64,000 bases of DNA, taken from Rhodospirillales bacterium (GTDB lineage Bacteria; Pseudomonadota; Alphaproteobacteria; Rhodospirillales; Casp-alpha2). The translations under genes and the position numbers were made by a program. Where the stretch lies: positions 1,070,625 through 1,134,624 of the forward strand of contig JAEPQO010000001.1 in the NCBI GenBank assembly GCA_017640505.1, written 5' to 3'. Below, one piece after another: positions 9,945 through 18,615 of the stretch; position 1 is the stretch's first letter, and each line of letters starts with the position of its first letter. A model generated the notes under the pieces. The model was given only the letters and a program-made list of their open reading frames with translations, ran no database searches and was not told where the DNA came from.

Positions 9945-10745
9945 ATGTTCTTCGCCATACCGTTCCCGAATATCGACCCGGTCATTTTCGAGGTCGGTGT
10001 CTTTGCCGTGCGCTGGTATTCGCTCGCTTACATTGTCGGCCTGGTCCTGGGGTGGCGGTTGATGAAGCGCCTCTGCCAGCTTGACCCGCCAGTTTGCGAA
10101 AAAGATGCCGTCGACGATTTTCTGGTGTGGGCCACGTTCGGCGTGATCCTCGGCGGTCGCATCGGCATGGTGCTGTTCTATCAGTTTGATTACTACATGG
10201 CGAACCCGGCCAAGATCATTGCCGTGTGGGAAGGCGGCATGTCGTTCCACGGCGGTTTCCTCGGCGTCGTCGTCGCCGGGATTATCTTCACGCGTCGCCA
10301 CAAGATCGACCCGCTGCGCTTCGGCGATCTGCTGGGCTGCGTCGCGCCGATCGGCCTGTTCTTCGGGCGCATCGCCAACTTCATCAACGGCGAGCTGTGG
10401 GGGCGCGCCGCGGATGTGCCGTGGGCCATGGTGTTCCCGACCGGCGGTCCGATCGAACGGCATCCGAGCCAGTTGTACGAAGCCGCGTTCGAGGGCTTGG
10501 TGTTGTTCACGGTCATGATGATGCTGGTGCGGCTCGAATCCATCCGTCGCCGGCCGGGCCTGTTGATGGGGACGTTCGTCGCCGGGTACGGCATCGCCCG
10601 CAGCATCGCCGAGTTCTTCCGCGAGCCTGACGCGTATATCGGGTTCCTCGCGTTCGGCACGACCTGGGGGCAGTGGTTGTCGCTGCCGATGATCGCCGTC
10701 GGCGTCTACTTCATTGTCCGGGCGCGGCGCCGGGAACCGGTTTGA
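9945..10745 (+). CDS. lgt: Prolipoprotein diacylglyceryl transferase
   Basis: MFFAIPFPNIDPVIFEVGVFAVRWYSLAYIVG...GGMSFHGGFLGV...GRIANFINGELWGR...RHPSQLYEAAFEG. Confidence 0.96.
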   Translation: MFFAIPFPNIDPVIFEVGVFAVRWYSLAYIVGLVLGWRLMKRLCQLDPPVCEKDAVDDFLVWATFGVILGGRIGMVLFYQFDYYMANPAKIIAVWEGGMSFHGGFLGVVVAGIIFTRRHKIDPLRFGDLLGCVAPIGLFFGRIANFINGELWGRAADVPWAMVFPTGGPIERHPSQLYEAAFEGLVLFTVMMMLVRLESIRRRPGLLMGTFVAGYGIARSIAEFFREPDAYIGFLAFGTTWGQWLSLPMIAVGVYFIVRARRREPV

Positions 10746-10746
10746 G

Positions 10747-11838
10747 ATGTCGCCGCTGGCCGCGAGGCTGAAAGCGCGTGTCGAGGCCGAAGGCCCGATG
10801 AGTGTCGCTGACTGGATGCAGGCCTGCCTCGCCGATCCGGATCACGGATATTACATGAACCGCGATCCACTGGGCCGTTCCGGCGACTTCATCACATCGC
10901 CCGAAATCTCGCAGATGTTCGGTGAACTGCTGGGCCTCTGGGCTGCCGTCGCGTGGCAGCAAATGGGGCAGCCCGAGCAGGTGAATCTTGTCGAACTCGG
11001 GCCCGGTCGCGGCACGCTGATGGCGGATGCGCTTCGTGCCGCACGCGGGGTACCGGATTTTCTGGCCGCCGCCGATGTCCACATGGTCGAGACAAGTCCG
11101 GTCCTGCGTGGCGCCCAACAGTCCGCGCTCAAAGACGCGCCGGTTGCCTGTTCATGGCATTCGTCTCTGGACGAGGTCCCATCCGCCCCGGCGATCATGC
11201 TCGGCAACGAATTCCTCGATGCACTGCCGATCCGGCAGTTCGTCCGCGTGGATGGTGCGTGGTGTGAGCGCGAGGTCGGTCTTGATGATGGCGCTTTCGT
11301 GTTTTGCGCCGGCGCGCCTGTTGCCGATGCACCGGTACCGGCGGCGTTCGAATCGGCGCCCGACGGCAGCATCTTCGAAGTTGCACCCCCCGTTCGTGCC
11401 GTCACCGAGGCCATTGGCGCACGCCTTGCGGCAGAGGGCGGTGCGGCGCTCCTGATCGATTACGGTCACGACGAGCCGGGTCTGGGCGAAACGCTGCAGG
11501 CGGTTAAGGGACATACCTACGCCGATCCGCTCGGCGATCCGGGCGAATGCGATCTGACGGCGCATGTCGATTTTGCGTTGGTTGCAGCGACGGCGCGCAC
11601 GGCAGGCGCGCGGGTCTGGGGGCCGATCGGTCAGGGCGATCTGCTGGAACGGCTCGGTATCGCCGCGCGAGCCGCGCAGTTGCTGGCGGGTGCCGACAAG
11701 CGTCAGGCGGCGCTTATCGGCAGTGCACGCCAGCGCCTGACACGGGACGATGCCATGGGGCGCCTTTTCAGGGCCCTTGCACTGACCCATCCCGGCTATC
11801 CGGCGCCGCCGGGTTTCGAAACGATAAGCTGGGCTTAA
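10747..11838 (+). CDS. Class I SAM-dependent methyltransferase, MidA/NDUFAF7 family
   Basis: GPMSVADWMQACLADPDHGYYMNRDPLGRSGDFITSPEISQMFGELLGLW...LVELGPGRGTLMADALRA; ATG overlaps region just after lgt stop. Confidence 0.9.
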   Translation: MSPLAARLKARVEAEGPMSVADWMQACLADPDHGYYMNRDPLGRSGDFITSPEISQMFGELLGLWAAVAWQQMGQPEQVNLVELGPGRGTLMADALRAARGVPDFLAAADVHMVETSPVLRGAQQSALKDAPVACSWHSSLDEVPSAPAIMLGNEFLDALPIRQFVRVDGAWCEREVGLDDGAFVFCAGAPVADAPVPAAFESAPDGSIFEVAPPVRAVTEAIGARLAAEGGAALLIDYGHDEPGLGETLQAVKGHTYADPLGDPGECDLTAHVDFALVAATARTAGARVWGPIGQGDLLERLGIAARAAQLLAGADKRQAALIGSARQRLTRDDAMGRLFRALALTHPGYPAPPGFETISWA

Positions 11839-12029
11839 TTCTTGCCGCAGGTCCGAATGCCGAACGGCAGATAGACCGGACACCAGCGAATCAGCCCCGT
11901 CGCCAGCGGAGCCACGCCAACCCATCCCCAAACGGCGTATTCGTGCCCGGAGAAAAGCGCAAAGGCGATCAGCGCGAGGCCGACGATAACACGAAGTATG
12001 CGGTCAATGCCGCCAACGTTACTGGTCAT
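11835..12029 (-). CDS. DUF2892 (YgaP-type transmembrane) protein
   Basis: MTSNVGGIDRILRVIVGLALIAFALFSGHEYAVWGWVGVAPLATGLIRWCPVYLPFGIRTC; GGAG RBS before ATG at 12029. Confidence 0.85.
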   Translation of the reverse strand: MTSNVGGIDRILRVIVGLALIAFALFSGHEYAVWGWVGVAPLATGLIRWCPVYLPFGIRTCGKN

Positions 12030-12039
12030 TGGAAACTCC

Positions 12040-12067
12040 ATACACATTCATTGATACGAATATGTAT
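12040..12067. promoter_or_regulatory. Operator-like palindrome ATACACATTC-N8-GAATATGTAT in the DUF2892 promoter
   Basis: 10-bp arms with 9/10 symmetric pairs, containing ATTC-N8-GAAT; 11-38 nt upstream of the ATG at 12029. Confidence 0.7.
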
Positions 12068-12079
12068 AAATACAAATCG

Positions 12080-12115
12080 CCCCACGGACCCTGATTCAGA
12101 TCAATTTCCGTGGGG
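12080..12115 (-). terminator. Hairpin downstream of the HbpS/GlcG-like gene
   Basis: CCCCACGGA...TCCGTGGGG perfect 9-bp stem, 18-nt loop, 8 nt past the stop codon at 12123. Confidence 0.5.
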
Positions 12116-12122
12116 TGTTGAT

Positions 12123-12638
12123 TTACTGTGCGAACTCGATCCGGTCGAACATCTCGTCGAGCGCTTCCTGTGCACAGGCTTCGTCGATATCGCCGCCCGG
12201 TGCGCCGCTGACACCGACGGCGCCGATGCGCATACCGCCGGCGCTGATCGGCAGACCGCCGTCCATCATTTTGACGTCTTCAAGCAGGTTCAGCGTTGCC
12301 GCGAGTTCGGGACGGTTCGCCCGCAAATCGGATGTCGAGGTGCCGGCCATCATTGCGCCGCGTGCTTTGCCGCCGGCAATGACGATCGTCGCCGCGGCGG
12401 CGAACTGGTGACGCAGCATGGCGATATCGTTGCCCCCACGATCGACGACCACAGCCGCGACGGAGTAACCCTTGGCGTCGCATGCGGCGACGGTCTTATC
12501 GGCAATATCGCGGGCAAGCGCTGTGCCGATGGCCTTCACGTTGAGCACATCCTGCGCGCGCGCATCGGGAATGGCGGTCGCGCTCAGCGCGGCAGTCAGC
12601 GTCAGCGCGGAAATTACGAATTTTGCGTTCTGGAACAT
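12123..12638 (-). CDS. Secreted heme-binding-like protein, GlcG/HbpS (DUF336) family
   Basis: Signal peptide MFQNAKFVISALTLTAALSATAIPDARAQ; GYSVAAVVVDRGGNDIAMLRHQFAAAATIVIAGGKARGA...GGLPISAGGMRIGAVGVSGAPGGDIDEACAQEAL. Confidence 0.87.
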   Translation of the reverse strand: MFQNAKFVISALTLTAALSATAIPDARAQDVLNVKAIGTALARDIADKTVAACDAKGYSVAAVVVDRGGNDIAMLRHQFAAAATIVIAGGKARGAMMAGTSTSDLRANRPELAATLNLLEDVKMMDGGLPISAGGMRIGAVGVSGAPGGDIDEACAQEALDEMFDRIEFAQ

Positions 12639-12713
12639 GGTATCTCTCCCTTCGTTACTGCCCGGCACGTCTGCGGGCAGGATATATCGTTTTTTTCAAG
12701 TGTTCTTGGAATA

Positions 12714-12737
12714 ACATATTCTATTTGTGGAATATGT
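12714..12737. promoter_or_regulatory. Operator-like palindrome ACATATTC-N8-GAATATGT between the HbpS-like gene and pgeF
   Basis: Perfect 8-bp arms containing ATTC-N8-GAAT; same arm sequence as the site at 12040-12067. Confidence 0.7.
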
Positions 12738-12795
12738 AAATAGAGTTGCCGATCCAGGCCTTTCAAGGCCGTGAGGTTTCATCAATAATCGGCAC

Positions 12796-13563
12796 ATGAT
12801 TACCGCAGAGAATCTCAGCGATGCCGAAGGTGTCCGGCACTTGTTTTTTTCCCGCAACGGCGGCGTCAGCGGCGGCATATATTCCTCCTTGAATTGTGGT
12901 CCGGGATCGTCGGACGACCAAGCGTCCGTTCTCGATAACCGTGCCCGAGCCATGGCGGCACTGGACCAGGAGCCGGAAAATCTGGTGACGGTTTATCAGT
13001 ATCATTCACCCGTTGTTGTCGAAGTCCACGAGGCATGGGCCCTCGGCGAGGCGCCTAAGGCGGACGCGATGGTCACGACGGAGCCGGGAATCGTCCTCGG
13101 TATTCTGACGGCGGATTGTGCGCCGGTGCTGTTCGCCGACGCCGATGCCGGTGTGATCGGCGCTGCCCACGCGGGGTGGAAAGGCGCCCTTGGCGGTGTC
13201 ATCGACGCTACTGTAGAAGCGATGGTGGACGCGGGCGCGCAGCTGGACCGGATCGCGGCCGCCGTCGGTCCGTGTATCCAGCAACCGTCCTACGAAGTGG
13301 GCGCCGACTTCCGTTCGTCCTTCCTTGAAGCGGGTTCCGGCAACGATCGGTTTTTTGCGCGCGGCGCAATCGAAGGGAAGTTCCAGTTCGATCTGAGCGG
13401 CTATGTGCGTCATCGGTTGACAGAATGCAGCGTGGGTTCGATAGAAATCCTGCCGATCGACACCTACACCGAAGAGGATCGTTTTTTCAGCTACCGCCGC
13501 GCCACGCATCGGGGCGAGCCGGATTACGGTCGCGAACTCTCGGCTATCGTTCTGGAAGGATAA
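12796..13563 (+). CDS. pgeF: Peptidoglycan editing factor PgeF (laccase-domain/YfiH)
   Basis: GVRHLFFSRNGGVSGGIYSSLNCGPGSSDD...TADCAPVLFADADAGVIGAAHAGWKGALGGV...FFSYRRATHRGEPDYGRELSAI. Confidence 0.94.
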   Translation: MITAENLSDAEGVRHLFFSRNGGVSGGIYSSLNCGPGSSDDQASVLDNRARAMAALDQEPENLVTVYQYHSPVVVEVHEAWALGEAPKADAMVTTEPGIVLGILTADCAPVLFADADAGVIGAAHAGWKGALGGVIDATVEAMVDAGAQLDRIAAAVGPCIQQPSYEVGADFRSSFLEAGSGNDRFFARGAIEGKFQFDLSGYVRHRLTECSVGSIEILPIDTYTEEDRFFSYRRATHRGEPDYGRELSAIVLEG

Positions 13564-13568
13564 TCTGA

Positions 13569-14723
13569 ATGGCACTTCATTTCAGCGAAGCGGAACTCGC
13601 GGTCCGCCGTGACCGCACATGCGAGGCGATGGCCGACGCGGGTCTGGACGGCATGCTGATCTTCCGTCAGGAAAGCATGTACTACCTGACCGGTTACGAC
13701 ACCTTCGGGTACGTGTTCTTCCAGTGCCTGTATCTTGGCAGTGACGGCCGGATGATGCTGTTGACCCGCGCGCCCGATCTGCGGCAGGCGCAGAACACCT
13801 CCGTGATCGAGGATATCCGGATCTGGGTCGACAAACCGGATGCCGGCCCGGCGGAGGAACTTCGCGGTATCCTGGAAGAATTCGGCTGCAAGGGCCGGCG
13901 CCTCGGTGTCGAATACGAGGCCTACGGCCTGACGGCCAGAAACGGTAAGCGGCTGGATGCGGCGCTTGACGGTTTCTGTGTCCTTGAGGACGCATCGGAA
14001 CTGATTAGCCGGTTGCGTGTCGTCAAAAGCCCGGCCGAGATCGAGTATGTGCGGCAAGCGGCGGCGCTCGCGGACGATGCGCTGGATGCGGCGATTGCGA
14101 CGGCGGCGCCGGGCGTGTCCGAGTCCGATATCCTGGCAGCCATGCAGGGCGCCGTGTTCAAGGGCGGCGGCGACTATCCGGGGAATCCCTTCATTATCGG
14201 GTCCGCCGAGGATGCGTTGCTGTGCCGGACCAAGTCGGGGCGGCGTACGCTCGATACGAACGATCAGCTGAACCTGGAATGGGCGGGGACGTACCTGCAC
14301 TATCACGCCGCCATGTTCCGGACCATGGTGTTCGGTGACATGCCGGACCGCCAGAAACAGATGTACGACGTCGCCTACGAGGCGTTGATGGCCGTCGAGG
14401 ATGCACTGCGCCCGGGCAATATCGTCGGTGATGCGTTTCAGGCCTATGCCGACGTGATCGACCGCGCAGGCATGAAGGAACATCGCCTGAACGCCTGCGG
14501 ATACAGTCTTGGCACGACGTTTCAGCCGAACTGGATGGACTGGCCGATGCTGTATGCCGATAATCCGGTCGAGATCGAGCCGGGCATGGTGTATTTCTGC
14601 CATATGATTATCTTCGACAGCGATGCGCAATTGGCGATGTGCCTGGGCGAAACCGTGTTGACCACCTCCGGCGCAGCGGAAAGATTGTCCCGTTCGCCAT
14701 TGGACCTGATTCATAAGGCCTGA
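13569..14723 (+). CDS. M24 (pita-bread fold) family protein, creatinase/aminopeptidase P superfamily, metal ligands degenerate
   Basis: Creatinase_N-like LDGMLIFRQESMYYLTGYDTFGYVFFQCLYLG; C-terminal KSPAEIEYVRQAAALADDAL...RTLDTNDQLNLEWAGTYLHYHAAMFRTM. Confidence 0.83.
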   Translation: MALHFSEAELAVRRDRTCEAMADAGLDGMLIFRQESMYYLTGYDTFGYVFFQCLYLGSDGRMMLLTRAPDLRQAQNTSVIEDIRIWVDKPDAGPAEELRGILEEFGCKGRRLGVEYEAYGLTARNGKRLDAALDGFCVLEDASELISRLRVVKSPAEIEYVRQAAALADDALDAAIATAAPGVSESDILAAMQGAVFKGGGDYPGNPFIIGSAEDALLCRTKSGRRTLDTNDQLNLEWAGTYLHYHAAMFRTMVFGDMPDRQKQMYDVAYEALMAVEDALRPGNIVGDAFQAYADVIDRAGMKEHRLNACGYSLGTTFQPNWMDWPMLYADNPVEIEPGMVYFCHMIIFDSDAQLAMCLGETVLTTSGAAERLSRSPLDLIHKA

Positions 14724-14730
14724 GACGGCG

Positions 14731-14811
14731 ATGCCTCACATGATGATCTTCATATGTGTGCTTTTACTGGGCATGCTGGCGACGTGTGTCATCGGGTTCG
14801 GGCCGAATTGA
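14731..14811 (+). CDS. Candidate micro-ORF: 26-aa single-TM peptide MPHMMIFICVLLLGMLATCVIGFGPN
   Basis: Open frame between the M24 gene stop (14723) and the lipoprotein start (14822), with a central hydrophobic stretch; below the ORF-track size cutoff. Confidence 0.35.
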   Translation: MPHMMIFICVLLLGMLATCVIGFGPN

Positions 14812-14821
14812 GAGGCCCGGC

Positions 14822-15814
14822 ATGAAACGCGCCGCCATAAGCCTTTTTCTGGCGCTTTTCATTGTTTCCGCGTGCGGTCCGCTGCCGAGGCCTTTTGGGC
14901 GCGACGACGGTGACAGCGGTACCAAGTTGGCCAGGCAAATTTTCTTCGAGGGCGTGGAAGTGCAGCCGATGACCGGTACGACCAAGCCGATGAGCGAGCT
15001 CATCGCGGATGCCGTCATCGGCCGGCTCCAGAATACCTATGAGATTCCCGCATCGTATCAAGGGATGGACAGAAGCGAGTTCGTGCTGCTGGGGCACGTT
15101 GTCGACAACCAGGCGGACCCCGGGGTCTCGGAGCCGATCAGCGTGGAGTGGCAACTGCTTCGGCGTGACGGCGAGGTCCTGGAGCGGTTTGTCGACGCCG
15201 TCGATGCGAGTCGCCTCGAATGGGACTACGGTTCGGCGCCCATGCTGGAGAAGATCGGCGAGCGTATCAGCACGCGTGTGGCGAAGGCGGTGTTGGGCGA
15301 GCGTTTCGGCACGACGGGGCAGGATCGCCTGCTGGGCCGCGCCGGGGTCTATATCGGTCAGGTTACCGGCGCGCCCGGCGACGGGAATGTATCGTTGCGA
15401 CGTGCGATGGCGGTGGCCCTGGGCGGTGGCGGCGTGAGGCTGACGAACAACCCGGTCGAGGCAATATTCACGCTCAGCGGGACCGTCGAGATGGGGTCCC
15501 CCGAGAACAATGCCCAGTCGATAAGGATCGTCTGGGACGTCAAGGATGTCGACGGGCAGGTTGTCGGGACCGCCCGCCAGTCGAACGTGGTTGCAGCCGG
15601 AAGTCTTGACGGTAGCTGGGGCCGAACGGCGGCATTTGTCGCCGCTGCCGCGACCGAGGGCATCATCAAGGTCGTACGCCAGAATGATCCCAACAAGCTA
15701 CGTGCGCCCAATCTCGGCGCGCCGCGCCCGCCGCGTGATATTCCGCAGACGGCCCCGCCGCGGACGCCGATCCTCAAGCAGCAGCCGGGGCGCGCACCGC
15801 CCCCGCCGACGTAA
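14822..15814 (+). CDS. Putative lipoprotein of unknown function (paralogue of the next gene)
   Basis: Lipobox signal MKRAAISLFLALFIVSAC; C-terminal VTGAPGDGN...IRIVWDV...SNVVAAGSLDGSWGR...PGRAPPPPT. Confidence 0.8.
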   Translation: MKRAAISLFLALFIVSACGPLPRPFGRDDGDSGTKLARQIFFEGVEVQPMTGTTKPMSELIADAVIGRLQNTYEIPASYQGMDRSEFVLLGHVVDNQADPGVSEPISVEWQLLRRDGEVLERFVDAVDASRLEWDYGSAPMLEKIGERISTRVAKAVLGERFGTTGQDRLLGRAGVYIGQVTGAPGDGNVSLRRAMAVALGGGGVRLTNNPVEAIFTLSGTVEMGSPENNAQSIRIVWDVKDVDGQVVGTARQSNVVAAGSLDGSWGRTAAFVAAAATEGIIKVVRQNDPNKLRAPNLGAPRPPRDIPQTAPPRTPILKQQPGRAPPPPT

Positions 15815-15944
15815 CGCTTCTCCCTGACGGACCGCGCCGACTGTTTTTACTGAAAAGGGGCGCCGGGACTGGTAGATTCTAAAGGTGGCGACATGGCTCT
15901 CGAGACATGAGAATTCATGGCGGCTTGGCGTGCGCGTCCGGTCG

Positions 15945-17474
15945 ATGACGTTTGCTGCCTACGCCTTGCTGAGCCTGACTTTGCTGCTGACGGGATGTGC
16001 CCAGAGTAGCGGTGGCGAACCGCCGCCGGGCGCAAGCCTCAGCGGCGAATCGGCAGGTGCTCCGGGCGACATGACGGGTATAATTTTCGTCGTGCCCCTC
16101 GAAGGCGCCCCGGTGCGTACCGCCCTCGTTCTCGCCGATGCGATCGCCGCGGAAATCCGCGACACGAACCGACCGGCCATTCTTTCCCATGATCCCAACC
16201 AGGCGGGGGCTTCGGTTGTCGGCAAGATCGCGACGGCCGATACGCGTGGCAACGTGATCTGGCTGGGTATCGACTGGGCTATTCGCGCACCTTACGGCAC
16301 TCACGTCGCGACTTATCGTCAGCATGTCGTCGTCGACGCGGCAATGTGGCAGCGCGCGGCGCCGGAAGCCATCAACCTGATCATCGCAGACGCCGCGCCA
16401 AAGGTGGCTGAGATGGTCGCGGCGGAAGTCGGGCCGCCAATGATGGCAGCAATGCATCATCCCGAGATATCGCCTCAAGAAACCGCGGCACCGGACCCGG
16501 CGGTGACGGGGACGACAATGGATGTCCGACGCCAGCAGATGCAGACGACGGACGCGGCTCCCTCTGCGGCTCCGGACGCCGCGCCGGTGCCTGCACAACC
16601 ACAGCCGCAGCCGCAACCGCTGGCGCGGATCGCCGACGCGACCAACGGCCAGGTGGTGCATGCTGCCGGTGCGCCTGAAGCGCCCCGCGAGACGGCGCCG
16701 CCACCCGCGCCGGAACCTGCAACGGAGGCGACATCGGCGGCCGATGCGCCGCCGGACGGCCTGCCCTCGCTGCTGACCCCGGTGCCGCCGCAGCAGGCCG
16801 ACGGCGGAGACGCCGCGCATGTTTCCTCCGGGCCGCCGCAGGCCCTGACACCGGGGACGCGGGTGGTGTCGCCCCCGCCCGGCGGCGTTGCCGGCAATAC
16901 GGCCGAGACGGAGCCGGAGGAGAGCTTCCTCGATGCCCTCAACCCCAATCTGGACAGCAAAACGCGTCTCGACGGCGACGCGCGGCCGAACAGTGACGGC
17001 ATCGCCTTCGCAAAGGTGCGCTGGGGGCAGCCGTCATTCCTAATCAAACCGGTCACGGGCGCCCCCGGTAATGGAAATGAGGCACTGACGGCGGCACTGA
17101 AATCGGCACTTCGCGACAAGGATTTAACGATTTCCGAAGATCCGAGGCAGGCCGGGTTCATTATTCAGGGTAACGTCGACACGGGCGACCCGGTCAACGG
17201 CCGGCAGTACGTGCGGATCATTTGGCGTGTGAATACCGTGACCGGCGAGGAGGTCGGCAAGGCCGTGCAGGAGAATACCGTCGTCGCCGGCAGCCTCGAC
17301 GGTGAATGGGGGCGGGTCGCCGAAGCGGTGTCTTACGCCGCCGTCCGGGGCATCAGCGACTTGTTCAGCGATGCCGATGCTCACCTGACGAGCCGTGAAC
17401 CACTGCCCGATTTCCCCGATGTTCAGCTGCCCAGTGTCCCGGGCCGCGCGCCACCGCCGCCGGCATCCTACTGA
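15945..17474 (+). CDS. Putative lipoprotein of unknown function with Pro/Gln-rich linker (paralogue of the previous gene)
   Basis: Lipobox MTFAAYALLSLTLLLTGC; C-terminal VTGAPGNGN...VRIIWRV...ENTVVAGSLDGEWGR...PGRAPPPPASY. Confidence 0.8.
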   Translation: MTFAAYALLSLTLLLTGCAQSSGGEPPPGASLSGESAGAPGDMTGIIFVVPLEGAPVRTALVLADAIAAEIRDTNRPAILSHDPNQAGASVVGKIATADTRGNVIWLGIDWAIRAPYGTHVATYRQHVVVDAAMWQRAAPEAINLIIADAAPKVAEMVAAEVGPPMMAAMHHPEISPQETAAPDPAVTGTTMDVRRQQMQTTDAAPSAAPDAAPVPAQPQPQPQPLARIADATNGQVVHAAGAPEAPRETAPPPAPEPATEATSAADAPPDGLPSLLTPVPPQQADGGDAAHVSSGPPQALTPGTRVVSPPPGGVAGNTAETEPEESFLDALNPNLDSKTRLDGDARPNSDGIAFAKVRWGQPSFLIKPVTGAPGNGNEALTAALKSALRDKDLTISEDPRQAGFIIQGNVDTGDPVNGRQYVRIIWRVNTVTGEEVGKAVQENTVVAGSLDGEWGRVAEAVSYAAVRGISDLFSDADAHLTSREPLPDFPDVQLPSVPGRAPPPPASY

Positions 17475-17586
17475 TCCCATTATTGATACCGGGCGGGGAA
17501 CGTCACAATCCGGTCATCAAAGCGTTTACAGGCCATGATCTGGTTGGTATGTTCCGCGCGCTTTTTCCGGGGCTCGGGTTAGTTTT

Positions 17587-18525
17587 ATGAAAATCATTGC
17601 TTGCAACAGCAATCGACCGCTCGCTGAGGCGATTTCCGCGTATGTGAACCTGCCGCTGACCAAGGCCAGCGTACGGCGCTTCTCAGACATGGAAGTATTT
17701 GTCGAGATCGAAGAGAACATGCGCGGCGAGGATGTCTTCGTCGTCCAGTCGACGTCTTATCCGGCGAACGACAACCTCATGGAACTGCTGGTGACGCTGG
17801 ATGCGCTGAGACGCGCGTCGGCGCGCCGGGTGACTGCGGTGATCCCGTACTTCGGCTATGCCCGGCAGGATCGCAAATCCGGCCCCAGAACCCCGATTTC
17901 CGCCAAGCTGGTCGCCAACCTGATTACCGAAGCCGGTGCCGACCGGGTGCTGACCATGGACCTGCACGCGGGGCAGATTCAGGGCTTTTTCGATATCCCG
18001 ACCGACAACCTGTTCGCCGAGCCGGTGCTGGGCGAGTACATCGAGACCGAGATGAACGGCAACACCGACGATCTCGTCATCGTGTCGCCCGACGTCGGCG
18101 GCGTGGTCCGTGCCCGCAGCCTCGCCAAGCGGCTCAATGCCGACCTGGCGATCATCGACAAGCGCCGCGAACGGGCCGGTGTCTCGGAAGTCATGAACAT
18201 CATCGGTGAGGCCGAAGGCCGTCACTGTATTCTGGTCGACGATATCGTCGACAGCGCCGGTACGCTCTGCAATGCCGCCGTGGCGATCATGGAAAAGGGC
18301 GCCAAGTCCGTTTCCGCCATCGTCACCCACGGTGTACTTTCGGGTGGCGCGGTCGCGCGCGTGACGTCGTCGCCGCTGGAAAAGCTGATCATTACCGACA
18401 GCATTCAGGCAACTGAAGCGGTTCGTGTTGCCCAGAACATTCATCAACTGACGGTCGCGCCCCTGATCGGCGAGGCCATGCAGCGGATCAGTTCGGAGAG
18501 CTCCGTTTCGTCGCTATTCGACTGA
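17587..18525 (+). CDS. prs: Ribose-phosphate pyrophosphokinase
   Basis: [56 protein letters not shown]...[22 protein letters not shown]...[16 protein letters not shown]. Confidence 0.97.
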   Translation: MKIIACNSNRPLAEAISAYVNLPLTKASVRRFSDMEVFVEIEENMRGEDVFVVQSTSYPANDNLMELLVTLDALRRASARRVTAVIPYFGYARQDRKSGPRTPISAKLVANLITEAGADRVLTMDLHAGQIQGFFDIPTDNLFAEPVLGEYIETEMNGNTDDLVIVSPDVGGVVRARSLAKRLNADLAIIDKRRERAGVSEVMNIIGEAEGRHCILVDDIVDSAGTLCNAAVAIMEKGAKSVSAIVTHGVLSGGAVARVTSSPLEKLIITDSIQATEAVRVAQNIHQLTVAPLIGEAMQRISSESSVSSLFD

Positions 18526-18538
18526 TCCAGTAGAGATT

Positions 18539-18559
18539 CCGGCCCTTTGGTTGGGCCGG
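18539..18559 (+). promoter_or_regulatory. Hairpin CCGGCCC-TTTGGTT-GGGCCGG between prs and rplY
   Basis: Perfect 7-bp stem, 14 nt after the prs stop; a second stem GGACGG...CCGTCC follows. No T-tract. Confidence 0.4.
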
Positions 18560-18615
18560 TAACGTGGACGGACACCCCTGGAGGCCGTCCGCAACTTTGA
18601 GCAAGGAGTAAGACA

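Noticed and set aside
16580-16760. Low-complexity Pro/Gln/Ala-rich DNA considered as a minisatellite
   Set aside because: Explained as the in-frame flexible linker of the second lipoprotein; no regular nucleotide period.
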